The notes: generated by a model from the letters alone, not told the origin. Shown: positions 9,540-19,734, counted from the first letter of the stretch. The stretch: 64,000 nt of DNA from Arion vulgaris (GCA_020796225.1 CM036756.1:55582616-55646615); one strand, 5' to 3'. Program-made: numbers and translations.

Positions 9540-9870
9540 GATTACAGAGACTCAGTCAGTCATATGCGGACTAACATCATAGAACTCCGGACAAGTCCAT
9601 AGCTGCTCCGATCTCCACCTCAACAAATCCAGCAGCGTCCAGCAACCCAACACGACAGTTCGATATTGATTAATCAATCTTTTTGCCTATTTGGTATGTC
9701 GTTCTTTTCGGGCTGTACCAATATCGACAACCGTCTATCTCAATCTGATCAGCGACTAGGATTCACAACCCTGAAACTCCTCAGTTCGGGAAGACTCTCT
9801 CAATGCGTTAACAATGTCATTTCGGTCCATGGCAGCTCCCTCCATTTCATAAATACTCAGTATCTACTGT
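9540..9870 (-). pseudogene. LINE RNase H / 3' end relic
   Basis: The plus-strand text from 9666 matches that at 50,822-50,965 (GGGCTGTACCAATATCGACA; GACTAGGATTCACAA), which on the minus strand encodes the end of an RNase H domain. The part at 9555-9660 resembles LINE 3' ends at 39.9 and 61.1 kb (AACTCCGGACAAGTCCATAG). Fragmentary, several breaks. Confidence 0.75.
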
Positions 9871-10390
9871 AAGTGTAACAACGTTAAGTTGAACTTGAGT
9901 AAATGCACAATAAATATCTTCTACCATTATGAAACAATAACCATTATCTTGCATATTATTCAAATCTGTGTGTACATTTCTTTTTACATCTGAAGTTAAC
10001 CAGACAGTTGTGTTCAATTAATCATACAGAAATTAGCCAATATTTTGCAGTAGAATTTATCTTTTCTCTAGGACAGTTTCACTGTCATCTGACGACAGGC
10101 GACGGAGCTAAGAACGTTAGAGTGGATTTATGTTGCTAAATGACGCAATTTTGAATTGAATCCGATTTTTTCAGACTTTGCTCAGAAAAATACAAAGTCA
10201 ACAGAAAAGCACTTCACATGTTATTTTTGTTATTTATGTTATTTAACAATTGGGAGAGAAAATATCAAACGAATGTTACAATCACTTTATAACTTCGTTT
10301 AAAAAAATAATATTTTAGCTGGGAGGGAGGGGGTAAATAAATAGTCGAATTTTGTTCTAAAAATATCTTGAAGTAGATGTAGTTTGAGTG
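9871..10390. other. no recognisable gene
   Basis: AT-rich, with a GGGAGGGAGGGGG-type G run near 10,320. Nothing recognised. Confidence 0.5.
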
Positions 10391-10394
10391 AGTC

Positions 10395-10522
10395 ACGTGG
10401 TGTTGCCGAGGTTCGCAAGGGGAGCACAGAATAGTAACACTGCGACCTACACGGCATGTCGTAAAAGCGACTGAGGTAGGGGCCTAGGGAAACTACCCTA
10501 GTTAAACAAAACGGAACAAATT
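10395..10522 (+). mobile_element. SINE-A, 5' half only
   Basis: Carries ACGGCATGTCGTAAAAGCG and GGTAGGGGCCTAGGGAAACT, the conserved SINE-A middle. The 3' half with the (GAA)n tail is missing. It is followed directly by a SINE-D, giving a composite. Confidence 0.8.
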
Positions 10523-10523
10523 T

Positions 10524-10738
10524 GCTTCCAAACTGCCTGTCAAGCGGTAGTGAGCTCGATTACAAACCCACGCGTTTCTGGTTCAAACCCCACGGGTTTT
10601 TACAAAAGGTAAAAGTAGACCTCACCGTTCAGGAAACAATGGCAACCTACTGAACGTATAAATGGTGCCTGAAAATCAACACCTCGTTTACTTGGGTTGA
10701 TAGTGTAAACGATATGCTACGATTTTCATTCATTTCAT
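10524..10738 (+). mobile_element. SINE-D
   Basis: Begins with TGCCTGTCAAGCGGTAGTGA (A-box region of a tRNA-like head) and has B box GGTTCAAACCCC at about 10,582. The body, with the conserved ACCGTTCAGGAAACAATGGC and GTAAACGATATGCTACG blocks, ends in GATTTTCATTCATTTCAT. Same layout as the minus-strand copy at 62.6-62.86 kb. Confidence 0.85.
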
Positions 10739-10849
10739 GTATATTGTATATGTCATGCTTTTTATTAAACAGTTCGTAAGAAAATTGATGTGGTACATTA
10801 CTTTCTGAATACCAATCGTATTTAGTTTTAGGAGATGAATCGCTCACCT

Positions 10850-11055
10850 GCCCAGCGTGTTCATAACGCGTTGGAAGACGGGTGACAAGCCCCTTGGGAG
10901 TGCGGTTCAATTCCGCGGGCTGGCAGAAAAGCCAACAGGTTCTCCAGATTTACGGTGTTTGTGACTCCGAACGGAATTGTTACGATGTCCATGGCACCGA
11001 GCCGAAGAGCTGGAAGCTCAAGTGCTTCTGGATCGAAAAAAAGGAGATGAAACAA
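10850..11055 (+). mobile_element. SINE-E, best copy
   Basis: Head GCCCAGCGTGTTCATAACGC ... GTGCGGTTCAATTCCGCG has a perfect B box (GGTTCAATTCC) and an A-box-like segment. The body contains TTACGATGTCCATGGCACCG and GAGCCGAAGAGC and ends in TTCTGGATCGAAAAAAAGGA. Other copies: 28.1-28.3, 60.97-61.04 and 62.38-62.53 kb. Confidence 0.85.
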
Positions 11056-11179
11056 ATGCACACATACACACTTGTATACACACATTACATGGCGCATGCA
11101 CACATCAATCATGTGTAGTTTCAAGTATATTTGTAAATAGTGAATAAATATTACAATACTAAGAGCATTCATATTCTCA

Positions 11180-11595
11180 GTGGCAACGTATGGGTGTGAA
11201 GCATGGACATTTTATAAAGCAGTGGAAAAACATATATGTGCTTTTGAATATAAGTGTTACAGAAGAGTTATTCGTATATCATGGACAGAGAAGAGAACAA
11301 ATAGATCTATCCAGAAAGAACTCAAAATCAAAGAAAACTAGCTAATGCTACAAAAAAGAAAGAGAAAATTGAGATATTTTGGACATATAAAAGGACACGA
11401 AGGGCTGGAGAAGACCATCATGGAAGAAGGCATGCCGGTAAATAGAAGAAAAGGAAGAGCACGTAGAAGATGGATTCAGGATGTAACTGAACGTTTGAAC
11501 ATAACGGCTGCGGAACATCTGGCCTATGAGAGAGAGAAATTCCGAAGGACTGTTGGGGTGGCAAAGTTCTACTCAGGACAAGCTATTTAATGATA
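11180..11595 (+). pseudogene. LINE reverse transcriptase C-terminal relic
   Basis: Reads VATYGCEAWTF, CYRRVIRISWTEKRTN, then past one in-frame stop KRKLRYFGHIKGHEGLEKTI, RRKGRARRRWIQDVTERLN and a terminal region ending YSGQAI at a stop. This is the C terminus of an RTE-like LINE. A more decayed relative is at 58.05-58.49 kb. Only one stop interrupts about 130 codons. Confidence 0.88.
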
Positions 11596-11693
11596 AATAG
11601 AGAGTACTAAGAACACAAACGAGAAACAAGATCAATGAATATGATAAATTAGTAGATATTATACAAATATTTGAGCGTCCAGGAAAAATAATT

Positions 11694-12068
11694 ATGCTAA
11701 ACAGTGAATTGAACCTTGTGGTTGAACAGAAGAGCCATAGGAGACACGGGAAAAGAGGTTTACAGACACTACGGTTTATGACCAACCCTAAGACGGATGA
11801 CGGCATCAACCACCTTAGAAGGAAAGATCTGAGCACTATTTTTAAACTGAGAACTCAACACATAACACTTTATAATAAAATGAACAGAATTCAACCACAA
11901 CATACTCCAGAGTACCAGCTGTGTGCACATCATCATGAAACCGTTCACCACCACTTCGCACACTTTGGTGCCACACTAGATGATATCAGGAAGATCCTGC
12001 TTCCACCGTGGCCTGATAAATGGAACAAATTATACGGACTAAAAGGTCTTAAACCGAATGATTGATTT
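11694..12068 (+). pseudogene. LINE C terminus, open
   Basis: A 123-codon open frame with FKLRTQHITLYNKMNRIQPQ, a CAHHHETVHHHFAHF segment (decayed Cys/His knuckle) and RKILLPPWPDKWNKLYGLKG, ending at TGA. It has the layout of the post-RNase H terminus of I/Jockey-like LINEs. It is cut at its 3' end by SINE-B. Confidence 0.75.
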
Positions 12069-12290
12069 CATTCAATCAGGTTTTACCCCGTATGGCTCGG
12101 TCTCTCTTCGCTGAAATGGCACGCCATCTGTCGAGAGTAATGCACAAAGCACGAACTCCGTAGCTCCGGCAACAATCCTAGGGAATTCTGGAGAATAATG
12201 CATTCGTAAACAGAACGGCGTGGTTCAGATTCGAACCCACAACCTCGTGAATGCAAGGCAAAGACTTAACCACTTCTCCACAGAGCTCCA
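12061..12290 (-). mobile_element. SINE-B
   Basis: On the minus strand it starts with CTCTGTGGAGAAGTGGTTAA (A box) and has GGGTTCGAATCTGAACCACG (B box GGTTCGAATC) about 35 bases later. The body holds TACGGAGTTCGTGCTTTGTG and ends near GGTAAAACCTGATTGAATGA. Family copies: 29.65, 36.5, 37.0, 39.6 and 63.35 kb. Confidence 0.9.
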
Positions 12291-13050
12291 CAACATTATA
12301 CGGAACAAAAGAACAACTTACAAACACATGCAGATATCACTACATAGCATTGGGTCGAAGGGCAAGAGATCAAGTGCAGCTGGGTCATTGAAGAAGAAAA
12401 AGAAGAACTACCACTTTTATTTCTGTTGGTGCCAGTAGTCTATTTCTTAACAACGCAAGTCTTCATTGCTATATTATAAACTAGTTCATGGCTTCCGAAC
12501 ACATGAGGCCGGCGGGCTAAGGTAAACATTCTATGAAATAAGACCACAACTGTCGCCCGATCCTCGAATTTCGATACTGTTGCATAAAAACTTATTCATT
12601 ATAAAAACAACAAAACATGCTAAATCAAGGTTATATTATGTGACAAGTCACGCTTAAAGCTTTATTATATCAGTATTATTAATATTTGTCATCAATAAAT
12701 AACAATGGACTCGTAGAATTGAGTAAAATTGCAAAAAAAACGCTCACAGTGTTCTACCAAACGCATACAAAAACTAGCCTTCATTAAACAGGAATGTTCG
12801 ATTTCCCGTCTGAGCTAGTCGGTCTTATGTTACCGAAGGCCACGGCTAGACTAAGATGAAACAGTGTGTCTACCATCGTTAGATCAACCACAACGATACT
12901 GAATAAAATCATAGTCACTTTGTTTATGTTCAATTATTACTATTTCATCTTCAAACAATTTGTTGCTGAATCTAGGCTGTCGTTATTGAATACTTTACTA
13001 TTAACGTGTTTACTAATATTCTTCTGAGAAATCAAAAACCCCTTCGGTCT
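12291..13050. other. no recognisable gene
   Basis: AT-rich; no recognisable domain. A weak dispersed-repeat match to the 7.85 kb region lies near 12,795. Confidence 0.45.
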
Positions 13051-13054
13051 TCTT

Positions 13055-13205
13055 TGATGTCTTCTTCTTTTCTCTTCACACTGCTACCCCGGGGTTGTTG
13101 TCCAGTAGCGTGGTTTTCTTTTTTTGTCTTTCGTTGTTCTGATGACCTGGGTAATTGTTATTTTTGCTCTTTGACAGGATTCAGCTATGCCAATTGTAAT
13201 TGATG
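13055..13205 (-). pseudogene. LINE 3' terminus
   Basis: The minus strand reads IAESCQRAKITITQVIRT, then KDKKRKPRYWTTTPG, matching the LINE end at 59.1 kb (AESCQRAKTTIT, DKNRKPRH). It ends in an AGAAGAAGACATC tail at 13,055-13,070. Confidence 0.8.
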
Positions 13206-13790
13206 TAATGTATGTAACTAATGTAGTTTCTTTATCAAATGAATGATCTGTGAAGACAATAAGAAGTGTGAGTCCAGAATTTTCTGGAGTATTTAAACAA
13301 CAAGCAGGCAATTTGTAAAACCATAGAACCATAGTTCCATGTTCAAATCCACTGTTACAAAATCCCAAAATTGTCAGAAAATATTTCTTCCGGAAACATA
13401 GTTGCATAAATGATCATAGAAGCGTGTTCACAAGTATGATGAACTCTTAAACGTGCGCTTGAAAGACAAACAGCCATGCCTCAAACTGCTATTTAATGAA
13501 TGTTTATTATTCTGATTAAACCGAACCGAGCAACCAAAGTCGATTGAACAACAGTGTGGTAACCGGAACTAAATAAATAAGGCGGAGGCGTGAGATGATC
13601 TGATAACCGATGCAATAAAAAGGGTAATTAATTGACTTGATCCCTCGGGAACGGCTTTTGCATTTTTTACAACTTTCTAAACCAAAAAATAATAATTCGT
13701 TAATTAATTAATAATGGTTAAGTTATTAAAAGTACTTGAAGTACAAAATACTAATATTTTGATATATTTATATACCCTTCGACTTTTGCG
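13206..13790. other. no recognisable gene
   Basis: AT-rich with a TTAATTAATTAATAATGG run near 13,700. No feature recognised. Confidence 0.45.
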
Positions 13791-13799
13791 GCTAAGCCT

Positions 13800-13945
13800 C
13801 GAGGGGAGGAGTTGTTGGTGATCCAGTGCTCGATGGGGGACACGGATTATAGTCATTCCGTGTAAATTCAATATGTTTCTAATGTCATCGATCCACTTTC
13901 TTCTTGGTCTTCCTCTTGCTCTTGAAATATCAATGTTGTATACAC
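13800..13945 (-). pseudogene. LINE C-terminal relic, parent of the 47-bp array
   Basis: The minus strand encodes ISRARGRPRRKWIDDIRNIL, the basic C-terminal motif of many LINE polyproteins. It continues to about 13,800 (LPSRLSRKSRR). The DNA for ISRARGRPRRK is almost identical to the unit of the minisatellite at 14,618-15,067. Confidence 0.88.
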
Positions 13946-13984
13946 ATACCAACTGTCACCACTATTAAAACATCCAAGCATTAA

Positions 13985-14432
13985 CATGACAGTCAAACGA
14001 CAACTGATAAACTGCATATTTATTCCAACTCTCTGCTATCAGTGCCAAACATGGCCCCTTACTAAGACACAAGAAAGAAAGATTACAACATGTGAAATGA
14101 GATGTCTACGAAAAGCTGTCAACGTTACAAGGAGAGATAGAGTGAGAAACGAGAATATCAGAAGCATCGTTGGTACTATACCATGCATACAGTACATCGG
14201 GAAGCAAAGAATCTAGTGGTTCGCCATCTAATGAGAATGGAACCACATTTACTACCATCACGTGCCTACAATAATCGACACTCAGGGCGGAGAATACGAG
14301 GCAGACCAAGAACACGATGGATAGATAACATCTCAGATTCCCTGCGAAAGCATGTACTGACAACGTCAAGTGCAACACACCTGGCACAAGATAGAAAACT
14401 GACTCTCCCGGCGCTTCACGGCAAATGGTTAA
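13985..14432 (+). pseudogene. LINE reverse transcriptase C-terminal relic
   Basis: Reads FIPTLCYQCQTWPLTKTQER, ITTCEMRCLRKAVNVTRRDR and CIQYIGKQRI. After a frameshift it gives RIRGRPRTRWIDNISDSLRK and THLAQDRKLTLPALHGKW. The YQCQTW-TCEMRCLR-GRPR-RW order is the standard thumb-to-tail layout of RTE-like LINEs. 5'-truncated and frameshifted. It lies head to head with the relic at 13.8-13.95 kb. Confidence 0.88.
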
Positions 14433-14617
14433 CCTTTGTGCTTGCTATATATCTTTTCTCTTCCTTGAAAAGCATTAACTCTCTGTTTCCTTGCTTATAA
14501 AGACGTTCTGTTATACATTCTTCTTCTGCTTTGCTTACATTTACTTTGTGACCTGAAATAAAGTAGTACTTTTTTTGGTTCTTCTGAAAATCATGTGTCA
14601 CTGGGTTGTCTGAAAGA

Positions 14618-15067
14618 TCAATTATCACTTTCTTCTTGGTTTCCTCTTGCTCTGAAATATCAATGTGTGTACACTTTCTTCTTGGTGTCTTCCTTGCTCT
14701 GAAATATCAATGTCTATGTACACTTTCTTCTTGGTGTTCCTTGCCTTGAAATATCAAGCTGTGTACACTTTTTCTTGGTGTTCCTCTTGCTCTTGAAATA
14801 TCAATGCTGTGTACACTTTTTTCTTGGTGTTCCTCTTGCTCTTGAAATATCAATGCTGTGTACACTTTCTTCTTGGTGTTCCTCTTGCTCTTGAAATATC
14901 AATGTTGTGTACACTTTTTCTTGGTGTTCCCTTGCTCTTGAAATATCAATGTTGTGTACACTTTCTTCTTGGTGTTCCCCTTGCTCTTGAAATATCAATG
15001 TTGTGTACACTTTCTTCTTGGTGTTTCCCTTGCTCTTGAAATATCAATGTTGTGTACACTTGGTGTT
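14618..15067. repeat. 47-48 bp minisatellite from LINE coding DNA
   Basis: About nine or ten copies of a unit that on the plus strand reads TGTACACTTTCTTCTTGGTG then TTCCTCTTGCTCTTGAAATA then TCAATGT. On the minus strand this encodes ISRARGTPRRK, the same DNA as the LINE relic at 13,893-13,940. The left copies carry single-base deletions and the right copies are regular. It ends just before a SINE-A at 15,118. Confidence 0.92.
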
Positions 15068-15117
15068 ACCTCTGAAATAAAAGCATGACATATCTAATGT
15101 GTTTCGCCTACATGTGG

Positions 15118-15345
15118 CGCCCATGTTGTGGTTCCGGGGCCCGCAAAAGAAGAAAAGAATAGTACCACTGCGATCTACAAGGCATGTTGTAAGAGGCGAC
15201 TGATGTAGGACCTAGGAAGCTACCCTAGTAAATAAAAAGCATCGCATAAATCTAATGTGCTGGCCTACATGTAGGCGCACAACTAACACAACGTACAATC
15301 GCTCTTAGACTCAAATCCCATACAAATCACAAAAGTGATTGAACA
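15118..15345 (+). mobile_element. SINE-A
   Basis: Head GGCGCCCATGTTGTGGTTCC, then GGGGCCCGCAAAAGAAG, the block AAGGCATGTTGTAAGAGGCG, GACCTAGGAAGCTACCCTAG and TGCTGGCCTACATGTAGGCG, and a 3' part with CAATCGCTCTTAGACTC. No clear (GAA)n tail, so the 3' end is lost or diverged. Confidence 0.85.
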
Positions 15346-15414
15346 TGTTACATGTGTTCGCTATAGAGAACACATTGAAAATAGAATAATAAAGAAATAT
15401 TAAAGCTGTGAATT

Positions 15415-15490
15415 GTGAATGTTAGCGTCTGTAGATCAAGCGGTAGTCAGCTCGATCACAAACTCAAGCGTAACTGGTTCTCTTCCCCCT
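15415..15490 (+). mobile_element. SINE-D, tRNA-like head only
   Basis: GCGTCTGTAGATCAAGCGGT, then CAGCTCGATCACAAACTCAA and a truncated B-box side (TGGTTCTC), followed by a CT/AT-rich run. Only the head survives. Confidence 0.75.
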
Positions 15491-15639
15491 CTCTCTCTAT
15501 CTCTTATATATATATCTATCTATCTCGCGATCGTTATATTTCGGCCATATTTATCATTCTAATTGTGATATATACACAGTCTTTGCCAAGAACGAAATTT
15601 TACATTACAACGTTCCATTTGGAACTCTAGTGCTTATCC

Positions 15640-16389
15640 TTCAGGGAAGTGTCCGATTTCAACCAGCGTTTACTGGGTTCGCTTTCCGTTAGCCTTTTTC
15701 TGTCCCCAGCCAAAACCCACTAGGCAGCAGGGTGCTATTTTCTTTTAGGCTAGCGACCCTTAGACTACATGCTCTGCCGGGTTGATGAGCGTCATCTGCC
15801 CAGCTAACCCGTCTTTTATGGACTACTTGGTTTGCCTACCGTCCAGTTTTGTGTACGGTTTACTCCGCTAGCCTTTGATTGTCCCCAATCAAACTACAAG
15901 GCAGCAGTAGTTCCCTGCGAGCGGAAACGCGCCCTCGCTTCAACCTCTGTTGGGCCCTCCACTCTTTTGCACGCCAGGGTGGTCCGCTCACCCTCACGCC
16001 TACCTGTCTCGTCTGCCTTGCCTGCCTCGTCTTCTCTTCGCTACACCATCAGCGCCGTGCACGTTTGCCCACCGGTGGGCCCACTCGTGCATCTTCCGCA
16101 TGCGTGCTTGCTCTGCCCTGGTGCCTGCCTCACCATCTCCGTCAGTTCTCACCTTGCTCACATTTGCCTCTAGGCTATCTGTACCTGGGCTTAACTCGGG
16201 CCCCAACTCATGAGATGGGGGCCCGAGTTTCGCCCTATGTGAGCCCACGTCTCTTCTCTGGATGTACCTCTCATCCTGTATATGTTTCTTTGTTCTGCCC
16301 CCCCCAGGGCTCGGAGTTACGCCACGTGGAACTCAACTCAGAGCCCTACCTTTGGGCTCCGAGTTTCGCCACGACCTGGAGTTTAACTC
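15640..16389. repeat. GC-rich tandem tract, left part
   Basis: Sharply GC-rich against its surroundings. Imperfect units of about 190-200 bp: TTAGCCTTTTTCTGTCCCC and CTAGCCTTTGATTGTCCCC recur about 185 bp apart, and the segment starting CTTAACTCGGGCCCCAACTC at 16,190 is repeated, once the inserted LTR is discounted, at 16,380/17,510. Open frames of about 110-170 codons here are compositional (few AT-rich stops) and lack domains. Confidence 0.75.
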
Positions 16390-17509
16390 TGTAATAGCAT
16401 AGCAGAGGCGGTAAGCTAAATTATGGCCCTTGTTTTCAGAGGTATTCGAATAACATGTGACCGGACATTTGCGACCAGATGGGCGACCAGCAGGCTGCTG
16501 ATTGGACAATCGAATTCCCGGATGAGGGTGCTATATAAGGCGGGACACAGTCAGCACAGGAGAGCTAGATTTACGAAAAGAGGAGCTAGATTACGATAGA
16601 AGGACATAGGAGACCCAGGATTACGAGAGATTACGAGGAGTACGAGAGAACGACAGAGAACCCCGGAACAGAAGAGAAGCACGGAAGATTCGGACTTAGG
16701 CAGGATAAGTGATACAGGTAGTAGGAACATATTAAAATAAATTAACGAAGTGTTAGATAAAGTAAGGCTGAGTTTATTAGGTTTGATATATCAAAGTGCC
16801 AACCTCGTGATAATTGTTCTATTACTTAACGTGGATATAACGTGTCAGAGAGCTAGTTATCAACACGTGGCGACATATAATTTTATCAAGTTTCGCCAAA
16901 ACCCAGCTTGTGGCAAACTCTGCAGATCAACCACGTGGCAGAAGAACTTCCATCTTAGGATGACAGTCTTTCATTCTACAGCGACGTTCTTTGAGAACGT
17001 GTGAGTTTGTCGCATTTAATCATCCCTCAACATGATTTGAATTGTTCAGTGAAATAGTTACCACGTGTGTCAGTTGTCAAGCATTGGCCTTTGGTTTAGT
17101 CAGAAACGACGATCCAGTGCTACTTCGTCAATTAACTCGATCTTCAAATTAACTGGTACACAATCGGATCTAGAAGGGCTGCAGTTGGAATTCAAAACGA
17201 GAAATCGTGTGTGTAGAGATAGACTGATAAATTCCAAGGACATCGGATAATTAATTAGTAAGGTGTATTTTAATTGTATGTATTTTTTATGTAATTGTTT
17301 CATGAAATGTTTATGCACGTATGTAACGTAGAGAAGTGAATTGGAGATGCAAGTATCTTGATACAGAGAATAGAATCTAAGAATAAAGAGACTTATGTAT
17401 ATGATAATTTTAATACCACGTATTTACGTATTATAAGTGTGAAGGATAGATTATATGTGATTAAATGTATTCAGTATAAGAGTAAATACAACCGCTTCTT
17501 ACTGTTACA
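16390..17509 (+). mobile_element. solo LTR, 1,120 bp, TSD ACTC
   Basis: Starts TGTAATAGC and ends CTGTTACA (TG...CA with TGTAA/TTACA inverted ends) and is flanked by ACTC at 16,386-16,389 and 17,510-17,513. Promoter-like order inside: an inverted CCAAT (ATTGG, 16,501) and TATA (CTATATAAGG, 16,531). AATAAA occurs at 16,736 and 17,382. No gag-pol sequence lies inside or beside it. It interrupts the GC-rich tandem unit exactly: removing it and one ACTC restores a unit that parallels 16,186-16,240. A 4-bp duplication suggests a Gypsy/Mag-like LTR; the family is not recognised. Confidence 0.85.
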
Positions 17510-17790
17510 ACTCGAGCTCCAACCTCTGAGATGGAGGCCCTAGTTTGGCCCCATGTGAGCCCATGTCTCTTCGCTGGATGCACCTCTCATCCTATATGTT
17601 TATTGGTTCGGAACCCCCCCTGCAGGTCTCGGAGTTTCGCCAGGTGCAACTCAACTCGGGGCCCCACTTTCGGACTCAGAGCCTCGCCCCATGTGGGCCG
17701 ACGACTCTTCCTTGGATGCAGACTCACCCATTCATGTTTATCCGTTCAGCTTTTCTCTTCGGCCGCGAGAGACGTGCATTAATAGTCACT
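17510..17790. repeat. GC-rich tandem tract, right part
   Basis: Continuation of the 15.64-16.39 kb tract: ATGTGAGCCCATGTCTCTTC and CACCTCTCATCCTATATG match 16,236-16,285, and GTCTCGGAGTTTCGCCAGG matches 16,311-16,330. Confidence 0.75.
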
Positions 17791-17985
17791 CTGGGATTCC
17801 GCTCGTCTGTATTGCGAGCAGAACGTGAATATATCTGCATCTCTATCACCACCAGGGTAGCTCTCCCACGATCCCTACCCGCTTAGCCAGACAGAAACCA
17901 AAGTCTGTTACCAGGGTCACCACGTGGAGGATGAGGGGGAAGGGGTTGTTAGGAACTTGATTAGTGCCAGATCACTAATCCTGAC
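17790..17985. repeat. dispersed repeat X, copy 1
   Basis: Shared with 38,540-38,790: CTACCCGCTTAGCCA, CACCACGTGGA and CAGTGCCAGCTCACTAACCC-like segments occur in the same order. Type unknown; no coding sequence seen. Here it leads directly into a SINE-D. Confidence 0.7.
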
Positions 17986-17989
17986 GCGG

Positions 17990-18210
17990 CGCTGTCCCCA
18001 TGCGCCTGTTGACGCCGTACCTGGATCAAACCCCACGGTCGGCACATTTGGAAGCAAATTCGTTTCCGAGGTATTTTTACAAAAGGTAAAAAGACCAACC
18101 GTTCAGAAAGCAATTGCAAACTACTGAACGTATAGGTGGTGCCTAGAAAATCGACCACTCGTTTACTGTCCTGTAAAAGATATACCACGATTTTCATTTT
18201 TTCATAGTTG
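17990..18210 (+). mobile_element. SINE-D
   Basis: The A-box side is degraded, the B-box side reads GGATCAAACCCCACGGTCGG, and the body TTTTTACAAAAGGTAAAAAG, CCGTTCAGAAAGCAATTGCA, TGGTGCCTAGAAAATCGACC is well conserved. It ends CACGATTTTCATTTTTTCAT and runs straight into the 24-bp minisatellite. Confidence 0.85.
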
Positions 18211-18478
18211 TGAATAAAGAAGTACGATAGTTGTGAATTATAACGATAGTGGATTTAATAGTACGATAAATGTGAATTAATATACGATATAGATTAACGA
18301 TACGATAGATGTGAATTAACTGGTACGATATATGTGAATTGACTGGTACGATAAGTGTGAATTAACTAGTACGATAAATGTGAATTAACTAGTATGATAG
18401 ATGTGAATTTACTAGTACGATAGATGTGAATTAACAAGCACGATAGATGTGAATTATCTAGTACGATAAACGTGAAAA
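18211..18478. repeat. 24-bp minisatellite at a SINE-D 3' end
   Basis: About eleven copies of TAGTACGATAGATGTGAATT plus AACT with scattered changes (CGATAAATG, CGATATATG). The first, imperfect copies begin within about ten bases of the SINE-D end. Confidence 0.9.
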
Positions 18479-18955
18479 AGGAATGCGCAGAAGGCGAGCT
18501 AATGCATGTATCAATGGTATGAAATCTTGACAAGGCCGCAAGCGAGCACGTTTATTACCCGCGAAATTCTGTGGTAAATGCCACCTGTTCACAAAGCAAA
18601 TGGCTCGAGTTTGAAACCACCATGTGAGCAAAAGCAAATCTGCAATTATCTATGAATGATCCAAACCTTAAGACAACCTGAACTAGACGAGATTTTAATG
18701 GGGCCAAGGGTGTCGATTTTTACAACTCGGGGGCCTTGTTCTGTCGTTACGGATCTCAAAAAAAGAGTAGACAGAATAATATTCCCATGACTTGTCTTGT
18801 TCTCCGTTTACTCTTCTTCTCTATTTTTCTCAGTAACCATGTGAAAATTTTTTTGTAATGCAGTGGTTCTCAAGAAATTATTCAATGACACGATTCTACA
18901 TTCAGTCCTGAGTTAGGACAATTTAAACAAACTTACAGATAAAACCATTAGTTAC
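18479..18955. other. no recognisable gene
   Basis: Mixed-composition sequence without recognisable domain or repeat. Confidence 0.45.
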
Positions 18956-18959
18956 AACT

Positions 18960-19190
18960 GTTATCGGGAAGAGAAGATGGAGATATGTTGGGCATACTCT
19001 GAGATGAAATGTTCAAAGAATAACAAAGCAGGCGTTGAAGTGGCAGGCAAAGAGTTCAAGAAAAATAGGACGTCCTAGGGAAACCCTGAAACGAACTTTG
19101 CTGAGAAGCGAGAAATATTGGATTTAATTCCATAGAGTGTGAGCAAGTTGCCCAGGACAGAACGATATGGAGAAATTACGTGCAGGAGAA
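18960..19190 (+). pseudogene. LINE C-terminal relic
   Basis: Reads GKRRWRYVGHTLR, QALKWQAKSSRKIGRPRETL and KRTLLRSEKYW: the RW-GH-RPR-T-R tail of a LINE polyprotein different from its right neighbour. Broken by stops. Junction to the next relic at about 19,190. Confidence 0.75.
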
Positions 19191-19455
19191 ATTATATGAA
19201 GAAAGAGGCAATCATCATTTTTCGGACATAGGATGGGAAGACGAAATTTAGAACACATTGTGACAACTGATAACAACGAAATGTGACGAGACAGAGAAAG
19301 ACATAGAGAGAGAGAGAGAACTTTAGACAGCTTGACTTCATGGCACAGAAGAGTGTCAACATCTGAGATGATAGCAAATACCAGTGACAGAGATTTGTGG
19401 AGATCTATTATAGCCTGGTCAGCATGCAACTGATGATGATGAGGATGTAAAATGC
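19190..19455 (+). pseudogene. LINE 3' end, RTE-like
   Basis: Decayed copy of the 3' part of the element at 51.5-52.6 kb: a GNHHFSDI-type equivalent of QSSFFGHV, then LDSLTSWH and TSEMIANTSDRDLWRSI, ending at TGATGATGATGAGG. A (GA)n run at about 19,305-19,320 interrupts it. Confidence 0.8.
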
Positions 19456-19466
19456 CTGTCATTTCT

Positions 19467-19732
19467 TCTTCTTCTTCTTCAAACACTCCATGACGACTAC
19501 TTGTTAAACCACTTGTATGACTTTTATCTGATCTGAGCCTAAGAGCGATGTTACGTTGTACCAGTTATGCTCGCTCCTACAAGTAGACCAGCACATCCGA
19601 TTTATGTGACGCTTTTTATTTAATAGGTAGCTTCCCTAGGTCCCTACCTCAGTCGCCTCTTACGACATGCCTTGTAGGTCGCAGTGTTACTATTATTTGT
19701 TCCCCTTGTGTGTCCTAGCAACACCCGTAGAC
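19467..19732 (-). mobile_element. SINE-A, full length
   Basis: Tail (TTC)5 at 19,467-19,481, then the CACTCCATGACGACTACTTG end, CTAAGAGCGATGTTACGTTG, TCAGTCGCCTCTTACGACAT and the head at about 19,730. Flanks show CTGTCATTT on the left and CTGTCCATTT on the right, a possible target duplication with one indel. Confidence 0.88.
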
Positions 19733-19734
19733 TG

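Noticed and set aside
15832..16394. GC-rich open frames of about 110-170 codons
   Set aside because: Overlapping frames in all phases of a GC-rich tandem tract; no domain, and the tract repeats at 17.5 kb.
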